A DNA stretch of 64,000 nt from Shewanella mangrovi (GTDB lineage Bacteria; Pseudomonadota; Gammaproteobacteria; Enterobacterales; Shewanellaceae), in NCBI RefSeq assembly GCF_000753795.1, contig NZ_JPEO01000012.1, positions 30,144 to 94,143 of the forward strand. The letters are read 5' to 3'. This document shows, piece by piece, positions 39,116-47,938 of this stretch (its first letter is position 1; each line of letters opens with the position of its first letter). Under the pieces are notes generated by a model. That model saw nothing but the letters and a program-made list of their open reading frames with translations. It did no database searches and was not told the DNA's origin. Position numbers and translations under genes: made by a program.

Positions 39116-41263
39116 ATGGTAAGGGAGTTGCCCAATGAAGCCCCTGCAACGGGCGTTGCTACGCCTGAATTCAAACTGCCTTCCTCAGTATGGCTGATTA
39201 TGGTATTTGCCTTAATCTTCACCACACTCGGCGCATATTTAGCAAATCACTATATAAATGAACGTGGTAAAGAGCGGTTTCAGTTTCAAAGTTTGCAATT
39301 GAGGGACGCAATACTCGAACGTATGCGCACCTATGAGTTGCTATTGCGTGGTGGTATTGGCCTGTTTATGTCGTCAGATGACGTCTCGCGCAAGGAGTGG
39401 CATGACTATGTGGCTAACTCCCATCTTGAAGAGTTCTACCCTGGGATTCAGGCGTTTGGTTACAGCATCATTTTAAAAGCGAATCAAATCGCCGCCCATG
39501 AGGCAAAAGTGCAAGCCGAAGGCTTTATTGACTACCATGTGCATCCGCTCGACCCCGTTCGCGAAACCTACCAATCCATACTCTATCTAGAGCCGTTTGA
39601 CTGGCGTAATCAGCGTGCATTTGGCTATGACATGTACTCTGAGCCTGTGCGGCGGCTGGCAATTGATCGTGCCATTGCCACTCGGCAAGTCTCTATCTCC
39701 GGCAAGATTACTTTGGTGCAGGAAACTGCACGAGATGTGCAAGCTGGCTTCTTAATGTATCTGCCGCTGTTTAAAGACGATGACAGTGGCCAAGCTTCCG
39801 ATGAAGCTCGTGGCGTGGTGTACGCCGCCTTTCGAGTGAATAACTTGATTGAGAATATTCTGGGCGACAAGTTTCCTAAAATTACCTTGTCCATCTTTGA
39901 TGGTGATGGCATCAGCCCGCCGCAACTGATGTTTAGCAATAATAATGCGGTCGCTAATAGCCGCTACACCACTGTCATTCCGGTCAATATTGGCGGTCAT
40001 ATTTGGTCAATGGCGATGTCGTCAGATGCCAATTTTGTCAGTGACGCTGAGTCGCTGCAGCGTATCCTGGTGCCGGTGTTCGGGGTGATGTTTCTGCTGA
40101 TCCTCTATTACTTTTTGCATCACGGCGCACTAGGACGTCATAAAGAGCAGTTGTTTTCCCAACGCATGTTGGCCAATGAAGAGCGGTTTCGGCTCGTAAT
40201 TGAGGCATCGCCATCGGCATTGGTGATGATCAACGCCCAAGGGGTGATGACTTTAGTGAATGCGCACGCCGAACAGTTATTTAAGTATTCGCGTGATGAA
40301 ATGTTAGGTAAGAGCGTATCGATGTTATTGCCCAGCGGTCTGCGAGAGCAGCATGGCCAACATATCGCGCAATATCTGAGGCGACCGGATGCCAAAGCGA
40401 TGTCGCAACGTACTGATCTCAAGGGCATGTGTAGTGATGGTAGTTTCGTCGAGATTGAAGTCGGCTTGACGCCAATAATGTTCAGTGACGGCCAAGCGGT
40501 GTTAGCGACCATTAATGATGTCTCTGAGCGCAAACAAGCAGAGCGAGAGCGAGAGCGTTATACCAGCGAGTTAGAACGTATTAACGGCGAGTTGGATAGC
40601 TTTGCCTATATTGCATCGCACGATTTGAAGTCACCACTTAGAGGCATTGAGCAACTCTCTGACTGGCTAACGGAGGATTTAGCCGACCACGGCAGTGAAA
40701 CTGTGCATAAGTATCTGGGGCTAATCCGTAATCGGGTACAGCGTATGGTCAACCTTCTTGATGGGTTGCTCGCTTTTTCTAGGGTAGGGCGAATTGACGC
40801 CGAACTCGTGGAAACCGACACGGCGCAGCTAGTGAAAGATGTTTTTGCCTTGGTGAATACCAAACCAGCATTTGAACTGTACATTGAGACGGATATGCCG
40901 TTGCTCGTGACCGCTAAGGTGCCGTTAGAGTTGGTGTTTCGCAATCTGATTAACAATGCCATCAAACACCATGATCAGTCGTTAGGGGTTATTAGAGTTG
41001 GCAGTGAACTGCAAGGTACGCAGTGGCTGTTCTACGTCGCCGATGATGGTCCGGGGATCCCTGAGCGATTCCAGCAAAAAGTGTTTGATATCTTTCAAAC
41101 CCTGAGGCCCAGAGATGAAGTCGAAGGCAGTGGCATGGGCCTGAGTCTAGTCCGTAAAAGTGTGGAGAGTTTGGGCGGCAAGATTTGGATTGAGTCAGAA
41201 GGACGTGGTTGCTGTTTCAAATTTACCTGGCCGGAAAAAATAGGAAGAGATGCAGATGGATGA
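39116..41263 (+). CDS. CHASE-PAS sensor histidine kinase
   Basis: 715 residues. Membrane helix at about 25-45, periplasmic CHASE domain (YELLLRGGIGLFMSSDDVSRKEW, seen as LLLRGGIGLF, then FYPGIQAFGYS), second helix about 310-332, PAS domain (ERFRLVIEASPSALVMINAQG), coiled linker, then HisKA with the phospho-acceptor His502 in IASHDLKSPLRG. The HATPase_c domain has NNAIKHH, DDGPGIP, and GSGMGLSLV. The HisKA type is that of phytochrome-like kinases, which signal to stand-alone receivers. The receiver gene overlaps its 3' end. Input ligand unknown; CHASE domains bind small molecules. Confidence 0.93.
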   Translation: MVRELPNEAPATGVATPEFKLPSSVWLIMVFALIFTTLGAYLANHYINERGKERFQFQSLQLRDAILERMRTYELLLRGGIGLFMSSDDVSRKEWHDYVANSHLEEFYPGIQAFGYSIILKANQIAAHEAKVQAEGFIDYHVHPLDPVRETYQSILYLEPFDWRNQRAFGYDMYSEPVRRLAIDRAIATRQVSISGKITLVQETARDVQAGFLMYLPLFKDDDSGQASDEARGVVYAAFRVNNLIENILGDKFPKITLSIFDGDGISPPQLMFSNNNAVANSRYTTVIPVNIGGHIWSMAMSSDANFVSDAESLQRILVPVFGVMFLLILYYFLHHGALGRHKEQLFSQRMLANEERFRLVIEASPSALVMINAQGVMTLVNAHAEQLFKYSRDEMLGKSVSMLLPSGLREQHGQHIAQYLRRPDAKAMSQRTDLKGMCSDGSFVEIEVGLTPIMFSDGQAVLATINDVSERKQAERERERYTSELERINGELDSFAYIASHDLKSPLRGIEQLSDWLTEDLADHGSETVHKYLGLIRNRVQRMVNLLDGLLAFSRVGRIDAELVETDTAQLVKDVFALVNTKPAFELYIETDMPLLVTAKVPLELVFRNLINNAIKHHDQSLGVIRVGSELQGTQWLFYVADDGPGIPERFQQKVFDIFQTLRPRDEVEGSGMGLSLVRKSVESLGGKIWIESEGRGCCFKFTWPEKIGRDADG

Positions 41264-41684
41264 GCAAGGCTATAAGCAAGTGACGATTTTCATTATTGAT
41301 GATGACGACGTCGATTTCATGGCGGTACAGCGTTGTGTACAGCAACTGCGCCTGCTAAACCCTATTATACGCGCACGTGATGGTGTTGAGGCGTTACAGA
41401 TGCTGCAACAGCAGCAGGTGACAGCGCCATATTTGATTTTGCTGGATTTAAATATGCCTCGCATGAATGGGTTGGAGTTTTTGGAGCAGATCCGTCATGA
41501 CCCAGTGCTGTCGACGGCGGTGGTGTTTGTATTAACCACGTCCAGTGCCGATGAAGACAAAGTCGCAGCCTATCGCCATCATGTTGCTGGTTATATTGTG
41601 AAACATAGTCCGCAAAATGGTTTCTTAAACCTGTTCGATATGCTCGAACACTATTGGCGCATTGTGGAACTACCAAGTCAGTAG
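41256..41684 (+). CDS. Stand-alone response regulator receiver (Rcp1-like)
   Basis: 142 residues from the ATG at 41256; the ATG at 41250 is only 3 bp from AGGA, while 41256 has 9 bp. Receiver domain only: acidic pocket IIDDDDVD, phosphorylation site Asp64 in ILLDLNMPRM, LTTSS and the lysine in IVKHSP. This subfamily is encoded beside phytochrome-type kinases. The start lies inside the kinase gene (8-bp overlap), so coupling is likely. It may relay phosphate from the kinase. Confidence 0.93.
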   Translation: MDEQGYKQVTIFIIDDDDVDFMAVQRCVQQLRLLNPIIRARDGVEALQMLQQQQVTAPYLILLDLNMPRMNGLEFLEQIRHDPVLSTAVVFVLTTSSADEDKVAAYRHHVAGYIVKHSPQNGFLNLFDMLEHYWRIVELPSQ

Positions 41685-41695
41685 AGGAAGTGTAG

Positions 41696-43411
41696 ATGGA
41701 TCTATTACTGATAGACGATGACGAAATTGATAGAACCGCCATTCTCCGGGCATTAGCCAGTTCTTCGTTAGCGGTTAATATTTTTGAAGCGAATAGTGCC
41801 AAAGGTGGCTTGGAGCTCGTTGCTGGGCAATCGTTTGATGGCATTTTGTTGGATTATCGTCTCCCGGATGCAGATGGACTGGAGATGTTGGCGCAACTGC
41901 ATCAAACGGTTGGCGCCAATACGGCGGTGGTGATGATTTCACGCTATGAAGATGAGAGCGTCGCGGAACGTTGTATTGAACTTGGCGCCCAGGATTTCTT
42001 ACTTAAAGATGAAGTGAATCCGCGTCGTTTGACGCGGGCGATTCGTCAGGCGCAACAACGCGCGGCGATGGCGCAGGAGCTAAAGCATAGCCATGAGCAG
42101 CTAAAACAGTTGGCGGAGCTTGATTCACTTACGCAGTTGGCTAACCGCTATGGCTTCGAGACTTTTTTGCATCGTGAATTGGCTAAGGCGCGCTGCCAAC
42201 AAAGCCAGTTGGCGATAATTTTGTTGGATCTGGATGACTTTAAGCAGGTCAACGATATTCTGGGACATCAGGCGGGCGATCATCTGCTGGAGCAGGTCGC
42301 AGCGCGGTTGCTAAAACTTATTCCCCCAAAAGGCATGATTGCCCGTATTGGCGGTGATGAATTTGTCGCTGTGCTTTCAGGCGATACACTGGTCGCCGAG
42401 GCCGAGCAATGGGCACAGCGATTACTCAAAGCATTACAGCCGAGCTATCTGGTACAAAACCAAGCGCTGCAAATCAGTGCCAGTGCCGGGATAGCCTACT
42501 ATGGTGCGTTGGCAAAAACGGGATCAGAGCTGCTTCGCTGTGCTGATATCGCCATGTATAAGGCCAAGCGAGATGGGCGTAATCGTTATCAAGTGTATTC
42601 CAATGTGCTCAATGATGTGATGAATAAACGCCATCGCATTGCACAAGGGCTCAAATACGCCATTACTGATCAGCAGTTGCGACTTTTTTATCAAGGTAAG
42701 TTCGCTGCGAATAGCGGCAAATTAGTGGGATGTGAGGCGTTATTGCGTTGGCAGCATCCCGAAGACGGTATGATGCCGCCCGATGCATTTTTACCGATTG
42801 CTGAAGAACTTGGCATGATGGATGAATTAGCCGCATGGGTGTTAAATCAGGCGTGTTTGCAAAATCAGCGCTGGTTAACAATGCTACCCGCAACCCAGAC
42901 ACCGATATCGGTGGCGGTGAATCTCTCACCCTCACAAAATTTAAAGCAATTGCTGCTCAAACAAGTCACCGATGCGTTGCAGTTATCCTCAATGCCCGCC
43001 AAATATCTAGAGCTAGAGCTGACCGAAAACGCCTTGATTGAAGATTCTGAGTCACTTGCCAGCACCTTATGTGAAGTGCAGCAACTGGGCGTGAGTTTGG
43101 CGTTAGATGACTTTGGCACTGGCTTTTCATCGCTGGAACATATCAAAGACTTTCCTATTCAGGTATTGAAGCTGGATAAGAGCTTTGTGCTAGCAGTGGA
43201 TCATGATGAACGTAGTCGGCGCTTGCTTAGAGCACTACTGAATTTTGCTAAAGGTTTAGATGTGATTGCTGTGGCCGAAGGGGTGGAAACTGCATGTCAT
43301 GCTGAATTTTGTCGCACCATTGGTTGCGATATATTGCAAGGCTATCACTACTGTAAGCCCTTACCTGCGGACGAATTTGAACAGCGCTTTATCGTCAGTA
43401 CGTCCACATAA
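41696..43411 (+). CDS. Receiver-GGDEF-EAL c-di-GMP enzyme
   Basis: 571 residues. Receiver (1-120) with DDDE and phospho-acceptor Asp53 in LLDYRLPD. GGDEF domain (about 140-300) with LDDFKQVNDILGH and an intact RIGGDEF. EAL domain (about 320-565) with CEALLRW, VNLSPSQ, LELTENALI, LDDFGTGFS, LKLDKSF and AEGVET, so all metal ligands of an active phosphodiesterase are present. Both activities could exist, switched by phosphorylation. It is 11 bp after the stand-alone receiver; together the three genes form a phosphorelay to c-di-GMP. Confidence 0.94.
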   Translation: MDLLLIDDDEIDRTAILRALASSSLAVNIFEANSAKGGLELVAGQSFDGILLDYRLPDADGLEMLAQLHQTVGANTAVVMISRYEDESVAERCIELGAQDFLLKDEVNPRRLTRAIRQAQQRAAMAQELKHSHEQLKQLAELDSLTQLANRYGFETFLHRELAKARCQQSQLAIILLDLDDFKQVNDILGHQAGDHLLEQVAARLLKLIPPKGMIARIGGDEFVAVLSGDTLVAEAEQWAQRLLKALQPSYLVQNQALQISASAGIAYYGALAKTGSELLRCADIAMYKAKRDGRNRYQVYSNVLNDVMNKRHRIAQGLKYAITDQQLRLFYQGKFAANSGKLVGCEALLRWQHPEDGMMPPDAFLPIAEELGMMDELAAWVLNQACLQNQRWLTMLPATQTPISVAVNLSPSQNLKQLLLKQVTDALQLSSMPAKYLELELTENALIEDSESLASTLCEVQQLGVSLALDDFGTGFSSLEHIKDFPIQVLKLDKSFVLAVDHDERSRRLLRALLNFAKGLDVIAVAEGVETACHAEFCRTIGCDILQGYHYCKPLPADEFEQRFIVSTST

Positions 43412-43414
43412 CAA

Positions 43415-43441
43415 AGCCCGTTACCACGAGGGTAACGGGCT
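43415..43441. terminator. Hairpin after the receiver-GGDEF-EAL gene
   Basis: 11-bp perfect stem AGCCCGTTACC/GGTAACGGGCT with loop ACGAG, 4 bp after the stop. The stem is strong, though the T-run is poor in both directions. Confidence 0.65.
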
Positions 43442-43559
43442 AATTATGCGCACATTGATTGAGCGATAATGGGAGTGGAAGTGAGCTATCCGTGCTGAAG
43501 TCAGCTCCCAATTTTATTGTTATTATTTATATAGTTATTGTTTTAAAGGGTACAACTTA

Positions 43560-44249
43560 TTAGAAATCGAAGCTGTAGCTATAACCCAGCACAAATTTCA
43601 TGTCATCGCCTGGCAGGTCGGTATCAGCCAATTTGAATGATACGTCACCGATAGCGGTAGTTTTGGTTACTGATACGTTGTATTCAGAGTAGTTGTCTTC
43701 ATCGAACCAGCTCTTAATTACGTCACCAGTTGAGTAACCGTAGAACAGACCAACGCTGATGGTATCCGTCACAGGGAAGGTCGCAGCAGCATGGTAGTAA
43801 GTGTAATCTTTGTCATCTAAACCGTCGGCAGCAACGTCGTCACCAGCGTTGACGAATTTTGCTACACCCACTTCAAGCCACTCGTAGCTCAGTGTCAGGT
43901 ACAGTTCGCCGAAATCGATGTCACCTTCAGCATCTGGGTAACCGTAGTACAAGTAACCAACGTCATAGCCCACATCACCGATAGAGTTTGCGTAACCACC
44001 GTACAGGTCCATTTCGTAGCTGGTGTCATCACCAAAATCTACGGTTGAACCCCAAGTGCCAACATAAAATCCTGATTCGTGGCTGTAGTCGATACCGCCT
44101 TGAACGGCAGCTGCATCACCTGTTTGAGTAACACCACGCCACAAATAGTTAGAAGTAGCGCCAATATTGCCAGTGACTTCAGCTTGGCTCATTGGTGCAA
44201 CTAACATCAAACCTGCGAGCACTCCCAATGACAGCAGTTTTTGTTTCAT
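43560..44249 (-). CDS. TorF family putative outer membrane porin
   Basis: 229 residues. Signal peptide MKQKLLSLGVLAGLMLVAPMSQA, then the family opening VTGNIGATSNYLWRGVTQTG, and alternating beta strands ending YSYSFDF with the C-terminal Phe expected of outer membrane barrels. Also known as the Gcw_chp/TIGR02001 family; its substrate is unknown. No cysteine in the mature part. A 19-bp dyad lies 35 bp upstream of the start. Confidence 0.9.
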   Translation of the reverse strand: MKQKLLSLGVLAGLMLVAPMSQAEVTGNIGATSNYLWRGVTQTGDAAAVQGGIDYSHESGFYVGTWGSTVDFGDDTSYEMDLYGGYANSIGDVGYDVGYLYYGYPDAEGDIDFGELYLTLSYEWLEVGVAKFVNAGDDVAADGLDDKDYTYYHAAATFPVTDTISVGLFYGYSTGDVIKSWFDEDNYSEYNVSVTKTTAIGDVSFKLADTDLPGDDMKFVLGYSYSFDF

Positions 44250-44283
44250 ACTTATCCCCCTAAATTCCCTATGTTTTACCGGT

Positions 44284-44302
44284 TACCAGATAACTTCTGG
44301 TA
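44284..44302. promoter_or_regulatory. 19-bp dyad upstream of the porin gene
   Basis: Perfect arms TACCAGA (44284-44290) and TCTGGTA (44296-44302) around TAACT, 35 bp before the porin ATG. Operator or leader hairpin; not a terminator, as no T-run follows. Confidence 0.55.
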
Positions 44303-44481
44303 CAGCGGTTTAGTCTTGTGTTGATTGATTGCGATTTTATAGAGCGAAGAGTGTGCCAAAAATGAAAAGCTAAATTTTACAAAAGGTTAAGATTTTGTAA
44401 TGTCATAATTTGACATATGTTTGCACAACTTTTGTGCGAGTAGATCAATTATGGTGCAATAATCGGCAGGGCGCCCAATAA

Positions 44482-44506
44482 AAAACGCCCCATAAAGAGG
44501 CGTTTT
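44482..44506 (-). terminator. Terminator of the HU gene
   Basis: 8-bp stem AAAACGCC/GGCGTTTT with a 9-nt loop; the minus strand continues TTATT. It begins 22 bp past the HU stop. Confidence 0.85.
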
Positions 44507-44527
44507 ATGACAGAGATGTTGCGAAAA

Positions 44528-44800
44528 TTAATTCACGCTGTCTTTCAATGCCTTACCAGCTTTAAATTTTGGGATAACAGCAGCAGGAATTTCGATCTCT
44601 GCACCAGTAGATGGATTTCTACCAACACGAGCTGCGCGCGTAGCGGTTTCAAATGAACCAAAACCTACGATCGATACTTTGTTGCCTTCCTTTAGTGCTT
44701 CAGTAACAGCAGACTCAATAGATTTTAACGCCTGGGTCGCTTGCGCTTTAGTGAGATCAGCCTTATCAGCAATGCTGGCGATAAGTTCAGCTTTATTCAT
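44528..44800 (-). CDS. DNA-binding protein HU
   Basis: 90 residues, the exact HU length. [46 protein letters not shown] with the DNA-intercalating RNP turn, and [12 protein letters not shown] at the end. HU dimers bend and compact DNA. It has features of both HupA and HupB, so I do not assign alpha or beta. Monocistronic with its own terminator. Confidence 0.96.
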   Translation of the reverse strand: MNKAELIASIADKADLTKAQATQALKSIESAVTEALKEGNKVSIVGFGSFETATRAARVGRNPSTGAEIEIPAAVIPKFKAGKALKDSVN

Positions 44801-45201
44801 ATTAAAGTTCTCTTAGTATGACAAATGTTATTGTTATAGCGCTGTTAACTTGCCACAAGATTCGCGCGGTTAAAAGGGGATCTGTGAGAGATCTAGAGTA
44901 AATTATCAGGACAAAATCGCATGACTAGGCTTTGATTAATAAAAAAGCGGAATCATTAGCTGCTTATGAGAATGGTTGCAGAGCACAGCCGTCAAAGCTG
45001 CAAAGAATGTCAAAAAAATGTTGTTTTTCTATCACAAACATAGTGTTAGCTTGGCTGATAAATAATGTTTCATTTTGCTGGTGGAACTCAAACCTATTGC
45101 ACTTATCCAAGTTAGTGGACATTGTGCATTGTTAGTTTAAGCTGACCAACGACTAATGAATGGATAACTAAGTGAAGTCTTGGTGATTTAAGGAGGCAAG
45201 T
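44801..45201. other. Divergent region HU / DUF3016 gene
   Basis: 401 bp, moderately AT-rich, holding the HU promoter and that of the DUF3016 gene. A 67-codon frame at 44932-45135 is present but judged spurious. No dyad or clear promoter hexamers identified. Confidence 0.4.
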
Positions 45202-45729
45202 ATGAAAGTCGGATTATTAATAGCCGGGCTTTTATTCGCTGGATACACCGCCACTGCAACTGCTGACGAACCCCAGCCCGATCCGGTAACCAAGTCTGGA
45301 ATTGTCAAAATTGAATGGCAGTCTCCAGAAAAGTATCGAGATGTACAGGCGGCGAATGAAAACCGGATCAAGTATCGGCAGCGAGTGTTTGATGATCTCA
45401 CTAAGTCATTAGACAAAGACGCTAGCCGTCTGTTGAAAAAAGGGGAAACCCTAGAACTGGTGGTGACCGATTTGGATTTGGCGGGTGATGTACTGCCAAC
45501 CTTTGGCGCATCGGTGAGCGATATGCGTGTCGTAAAAGATATCTATCCACCGCGTATCACCTTCAGCTATCGCGTATTAGACGGCGAGCAAGTGATTATG
45601 GTGGGGTCTGAAAAACTGCGCGATGTTGGCTTTATGGATCGCAGCAATGTGAATTCTCATGACTCGCTAAGGTTTGAAAAAGAGATGCTGAAGGACTGGT
45701 TACGTAAAACCGTAGTACCAAAAGCATAA
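45202..45729 (+). CDS. DUF3016 periplasmic protein
   Basis: 175 residues. Signal peptide MKVGLLIAGLLFAGYTATATA; the mature protein has VKIEWQSPEKYRDVQAANE, LELVVTDLDLAGDVLPTFG, and PPRITFSYRVLDGEQV, the DUF3016 pattern. Family is widespread in Shewanella and Xanthomonas-like bacteria, function unknown. GGAGG 5 bp before the ATG. Its terminator lies inside the convergent gene. Confidence 0.88.
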   Translation: MKVGLLIAGLLFAGYTATATADEPQPDPVTKSGIVKIEWQSPEKYRDVQAANENRIKYRQRVFDDLTKSLDKDASRLLKKGETLELVVTDLDLAGDVLPTFGASVSDMRVVKDIYPPRITFSYRVLDGEQVIMVGSEKLRDVGFMDRSNVNSHDSLRFEKEMLKDWLRKTVVPKA

Positions 45730-45735
45730 GCTCAG

Positions 45736-47484
45736 TTAAGCGATTTGCCGCGCCGCCAGTGTCGGCTGCTGAAGCAGGCAAAACCCACTTTGTGTGAGTT
45801 TTGCCTGTTTTTTTGCATAAGCACTTAGCGTTGAAAGCTGGGTTTCATCGGCACCGAAGGTGAGTTCTGGGGGAAGTATTCCGACGCTCAGACTCACTAA
45901 ACCGTGTAAGCATTGCTGTCCCTGACGGTCTTTGGCACTAAATTGCTGTTGCTGCCAATGTTCATCCAGAAAGTAGCGCTGTTTCAGCCGTTCAAACTCA
46001 TGCAATATACGTTGGCAATCTTCGACCATGCGCTCGGCAGTACCAATCATCACAAAGTCGTCACCGCCGACATGACCAATAAACTGCTGTAGACCAAAAC
46101 GGCGTAGCAGGTTGGCGGTGTCACGGATCACTTCATCCCCTTTGGCAAAGCCGTACACATCGTTGTAAGGCTTAAAATTATTTAGATCAAAATAGGCCAA
46201 ATAGAAGGGCGTCTGGCTGTTTGCCAAGCGTTGTAATTCCTGTTGAATGGGCACATTGCCGGGCAATTCTGTCAGCGGGTTGGCGTGACGCGCCGTTTGA
46301 ATTCGCTGCTCGGTGATACGTTGCAGCAGATCGCGAGTATGGCCGATACCTAAAAACTTGCCGTGGCGCAGAATAATAAATTGCTGCGCTATGTAGCGAT
46401 TATCATCAGAGGTGAGCTGGTAGCTGACATGGGATAGTGGCTCGCTGGCTTCAACCATTAGTACATCTGCGTCCATGATGTTGGTAATGGGATGATTCTC
46501 ATGTAAGGCGCGGCCATACGGTGTGGAAAATAACTCCAACAGGCTCTGCCGATAGACTAAGCCTAGTGCTTTATCACCATCGATCACCGCGACGGCTTGG
46601 AGTGCCGGGCGCTGCATAAAGTGCTGACTCAATGCTTTAAGGCGCGTGGTTGGCGGCAGTGTTTCACTGATTTCACATAAGCATTCGGCAGATTCGTTAT
46701 ATCTTGGCTGCTGCAGTAATGGTGCATGATGATTCTGCAGCTGAATTGTCGGTGCTGGATGCGTGGCCGGACGACCCAATAGAAACCCTTGGCATAAACT
46801 GATGCCAAGACGACGTAGAATGGCCAGTTCAGCATCGGTTTCGATGCCTTCGGCGATCACTTTGCAGGTGAGACTCTGACACAGTTCGACAATTGAGCGA
46901 ACAAACTCCTGCTTCACCGGGAACTGATCGATGCGATCAATAAAGTGTCGGTCGATTTTTACATAGTCAGGGGCAAGCTCGGACCACAGTCTCAAGCCAG
47001 AGTAGCCGGCGCCTAAATCGTCGAGTGCGACCTGAAAGCCCTGATTGCGATAATGATCTAAGCAAGATTTCAGTAAATCGATATCTTCAGCGGGATATTG
47101 TTCAGACAGCTCAATCACGATCTGAGACGGCGAATAACCCAGTTGTTGTGCTATCCGCAAGGTCTGTCCCTTGGGATAGTCAGGGTCAAGCAATGCTTTC
47201 GGGCTGATATTGATAAACAGCTTACCGGGCAATTGTCGCTGACTAAATTGCTGAATCGCTGCGCTACGGCACAAGGTTTCTAACTCAGATAGGCGTGCGT
47301 TGCGCTCGGCGGCACCAAACAGATGAAATGGCGTATGTAACGGACTACTCGCTGGGCCGCGACTCAAGGCTTCGTAGCCATGAATGCGCCCAGCGGCAAT
47401 ATTTACAATCGGCTGAAAATGCACCTCGATCGCTTCTGCATTGAGAATGGAATCAAGAAGCGCTGCTTCGTCAAGGATATGCAT
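45736..47484 (-). CDS. EAL-CBS-GGDEF cyclic-di-GMP protein
   Basis: 582 residues from the ATG at 47484; a TTG at 47508 is an alternative but neither has a strong ribosome site. N-terminal EAL domain with GYEALSRGP, INISPKALL, IELSEQ, LDDLGAGYSG, VKIDRHF, and AEGIET, all phosphodiesterase ligands intact. A middle region (about 275-400) has the CBS-pair pattern (RPALQAVAVIDGDKALGLVYR, seen as LQAVAVIDGDKALGLVY). C-terminal GGDEF has DLNNFKPYNDVYGF and the conservative variant HVGGDDF, with no RxxD site. EAL-first order with a CBS input suggests nucleotide control. Convergent, 6 bp from the DUF3016 gene. Confidence 0.9.
   Translation of the reverse strand: MHILDEAALLDSILNAEAIEVHFQPIVNIAAGRIHGYEALSRGPASSPLHTPFHLFGAAERNARLSELETLCRSAAIQQFSQRQLPGKLFINISPKALLDPDYPKGQTLRIAQQLGYSPSQIVIELSEQYPAEDIDLLKSCLDHYRNQGFQVALDDLGAGYSGLRLWSELAPDYVKIDRHFIDRIDQFPVKQEFVRSIVELCQSLTCKVIAEGIETDAELAILRRLGISLCQGFLLGRPATHPAPTIQLQNHHAPLLQQPRYNESAECLCEISETLPPTTRLKALSQHFMQRPALQAVAVIDGDKALGLVYRQSLLELFSTPYGRALHENHPITNIMDADVLMVEASEPLSHVSYQLTSDDNRYIAQQFIILRHGKFLGIGHTRDLLQRITEQRIQTARHANPLTELPGNVPIQQELQRLANSQTPFYLAYFDLNNFKPYNDVYGFAKGDEVIRDTANLLRRFGLQQFIGHVGGDDFVMIGTAERMVEDCQRILHEFERLKQRYFLDEHWQQQQFSAKDRQGQQCLHGLVSLSVGILPPELTFGADETQLSTLSAYAKKQAKLTQSGFCLLQQPTLAARQIA
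45775..45815 (+). terminator. DUF3016-gene terminator embedded in the convergent coding end
   Basis: 10-bp stem CAGGCAAAAC/GTTTTGCCTG (45775-45784 and 45798-45807), with inner CAC/GTG pairing in the loop, then seven T on the plus strand. It sits within the last 80 bp of the EAL-CBS-GGDEF coding sequence. Confidence 0.85.
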
Positions 47485-47584
47485 GATGTCGTCACCGATA
47501 CTGCCCAAATGGATGGCAGCATAGAAAGCATTGGTGACAGTTATATGACACTAATTCGCTGATTGTTGATTTTGTGAGCTGAGT

Positions 47585-47893
47585 TTAGCCGCGGCTTTGC
47601 TCTTTAAATTGTGCCAGCGTCATCAAGATCAGCCCTAAACGCTTAACCACAGACTCAAGCAAGGCTTGATCTTCAGCTTGTTCTAATTGACTGACCGCTG
47701 CTGCCAACTCTTTAACGTATGGTAAAAAGCGTGTGCTTTGGGTAGTAAACCCTTGTTCAGCTGAGAAAATTTTAGAAAACTTAGCATGACCAGCCTGTTG
47801 CAATTGATCCAATTTGGCATCGGCATCAACCGCTTGACGATAGGCTGTCTGCAGGTTGGTTTTAAGTTGCGGAATGACATTGCCGTATGGCAT
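47585..47893 (-). CDS. Small helical protein of unknown function
   Basis: 102 residues with GGAGA 5 bp before the ATG at 47893. No signal peptide or membrane helix. Two long amphipathic helices (LKTNLQTAYRQAVDADAKLDQL and YVKELAAAVSQLEQAEDQAL, the first read as LKTNLQTAYRQAVDADAK) suggest a helical hairpin or coiled coil. Same strand as the EAL-CBS-GGDEF gene, about 100 bp upstream of it. I do not recognise the family. Confidence 0.72.
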   Translation of the reverse strand: MPYGNVIPQLKTNLQTAYRQAVDADAKLDQLQQAGHAKFSKIFSAEQGFTTQSTRFLPYVKELAAAVSQLEQAEDQALLESVVKRLGLILMTLAQFKEQSRG

Positions 47894-47938
47894 AACGGTC
47901 TCCGAATAATTGAAATGTTGGCATTATAAGGAACCGAT

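Noticed and set aside
44932..45135. 67-codon plus-strand frame between HU and the DUF3016 gene
   Set aside because: Poor ribosome site, Cys/Trp-rich unfolded-looking sequence, and it occupies a region needed for two divergent promoters.
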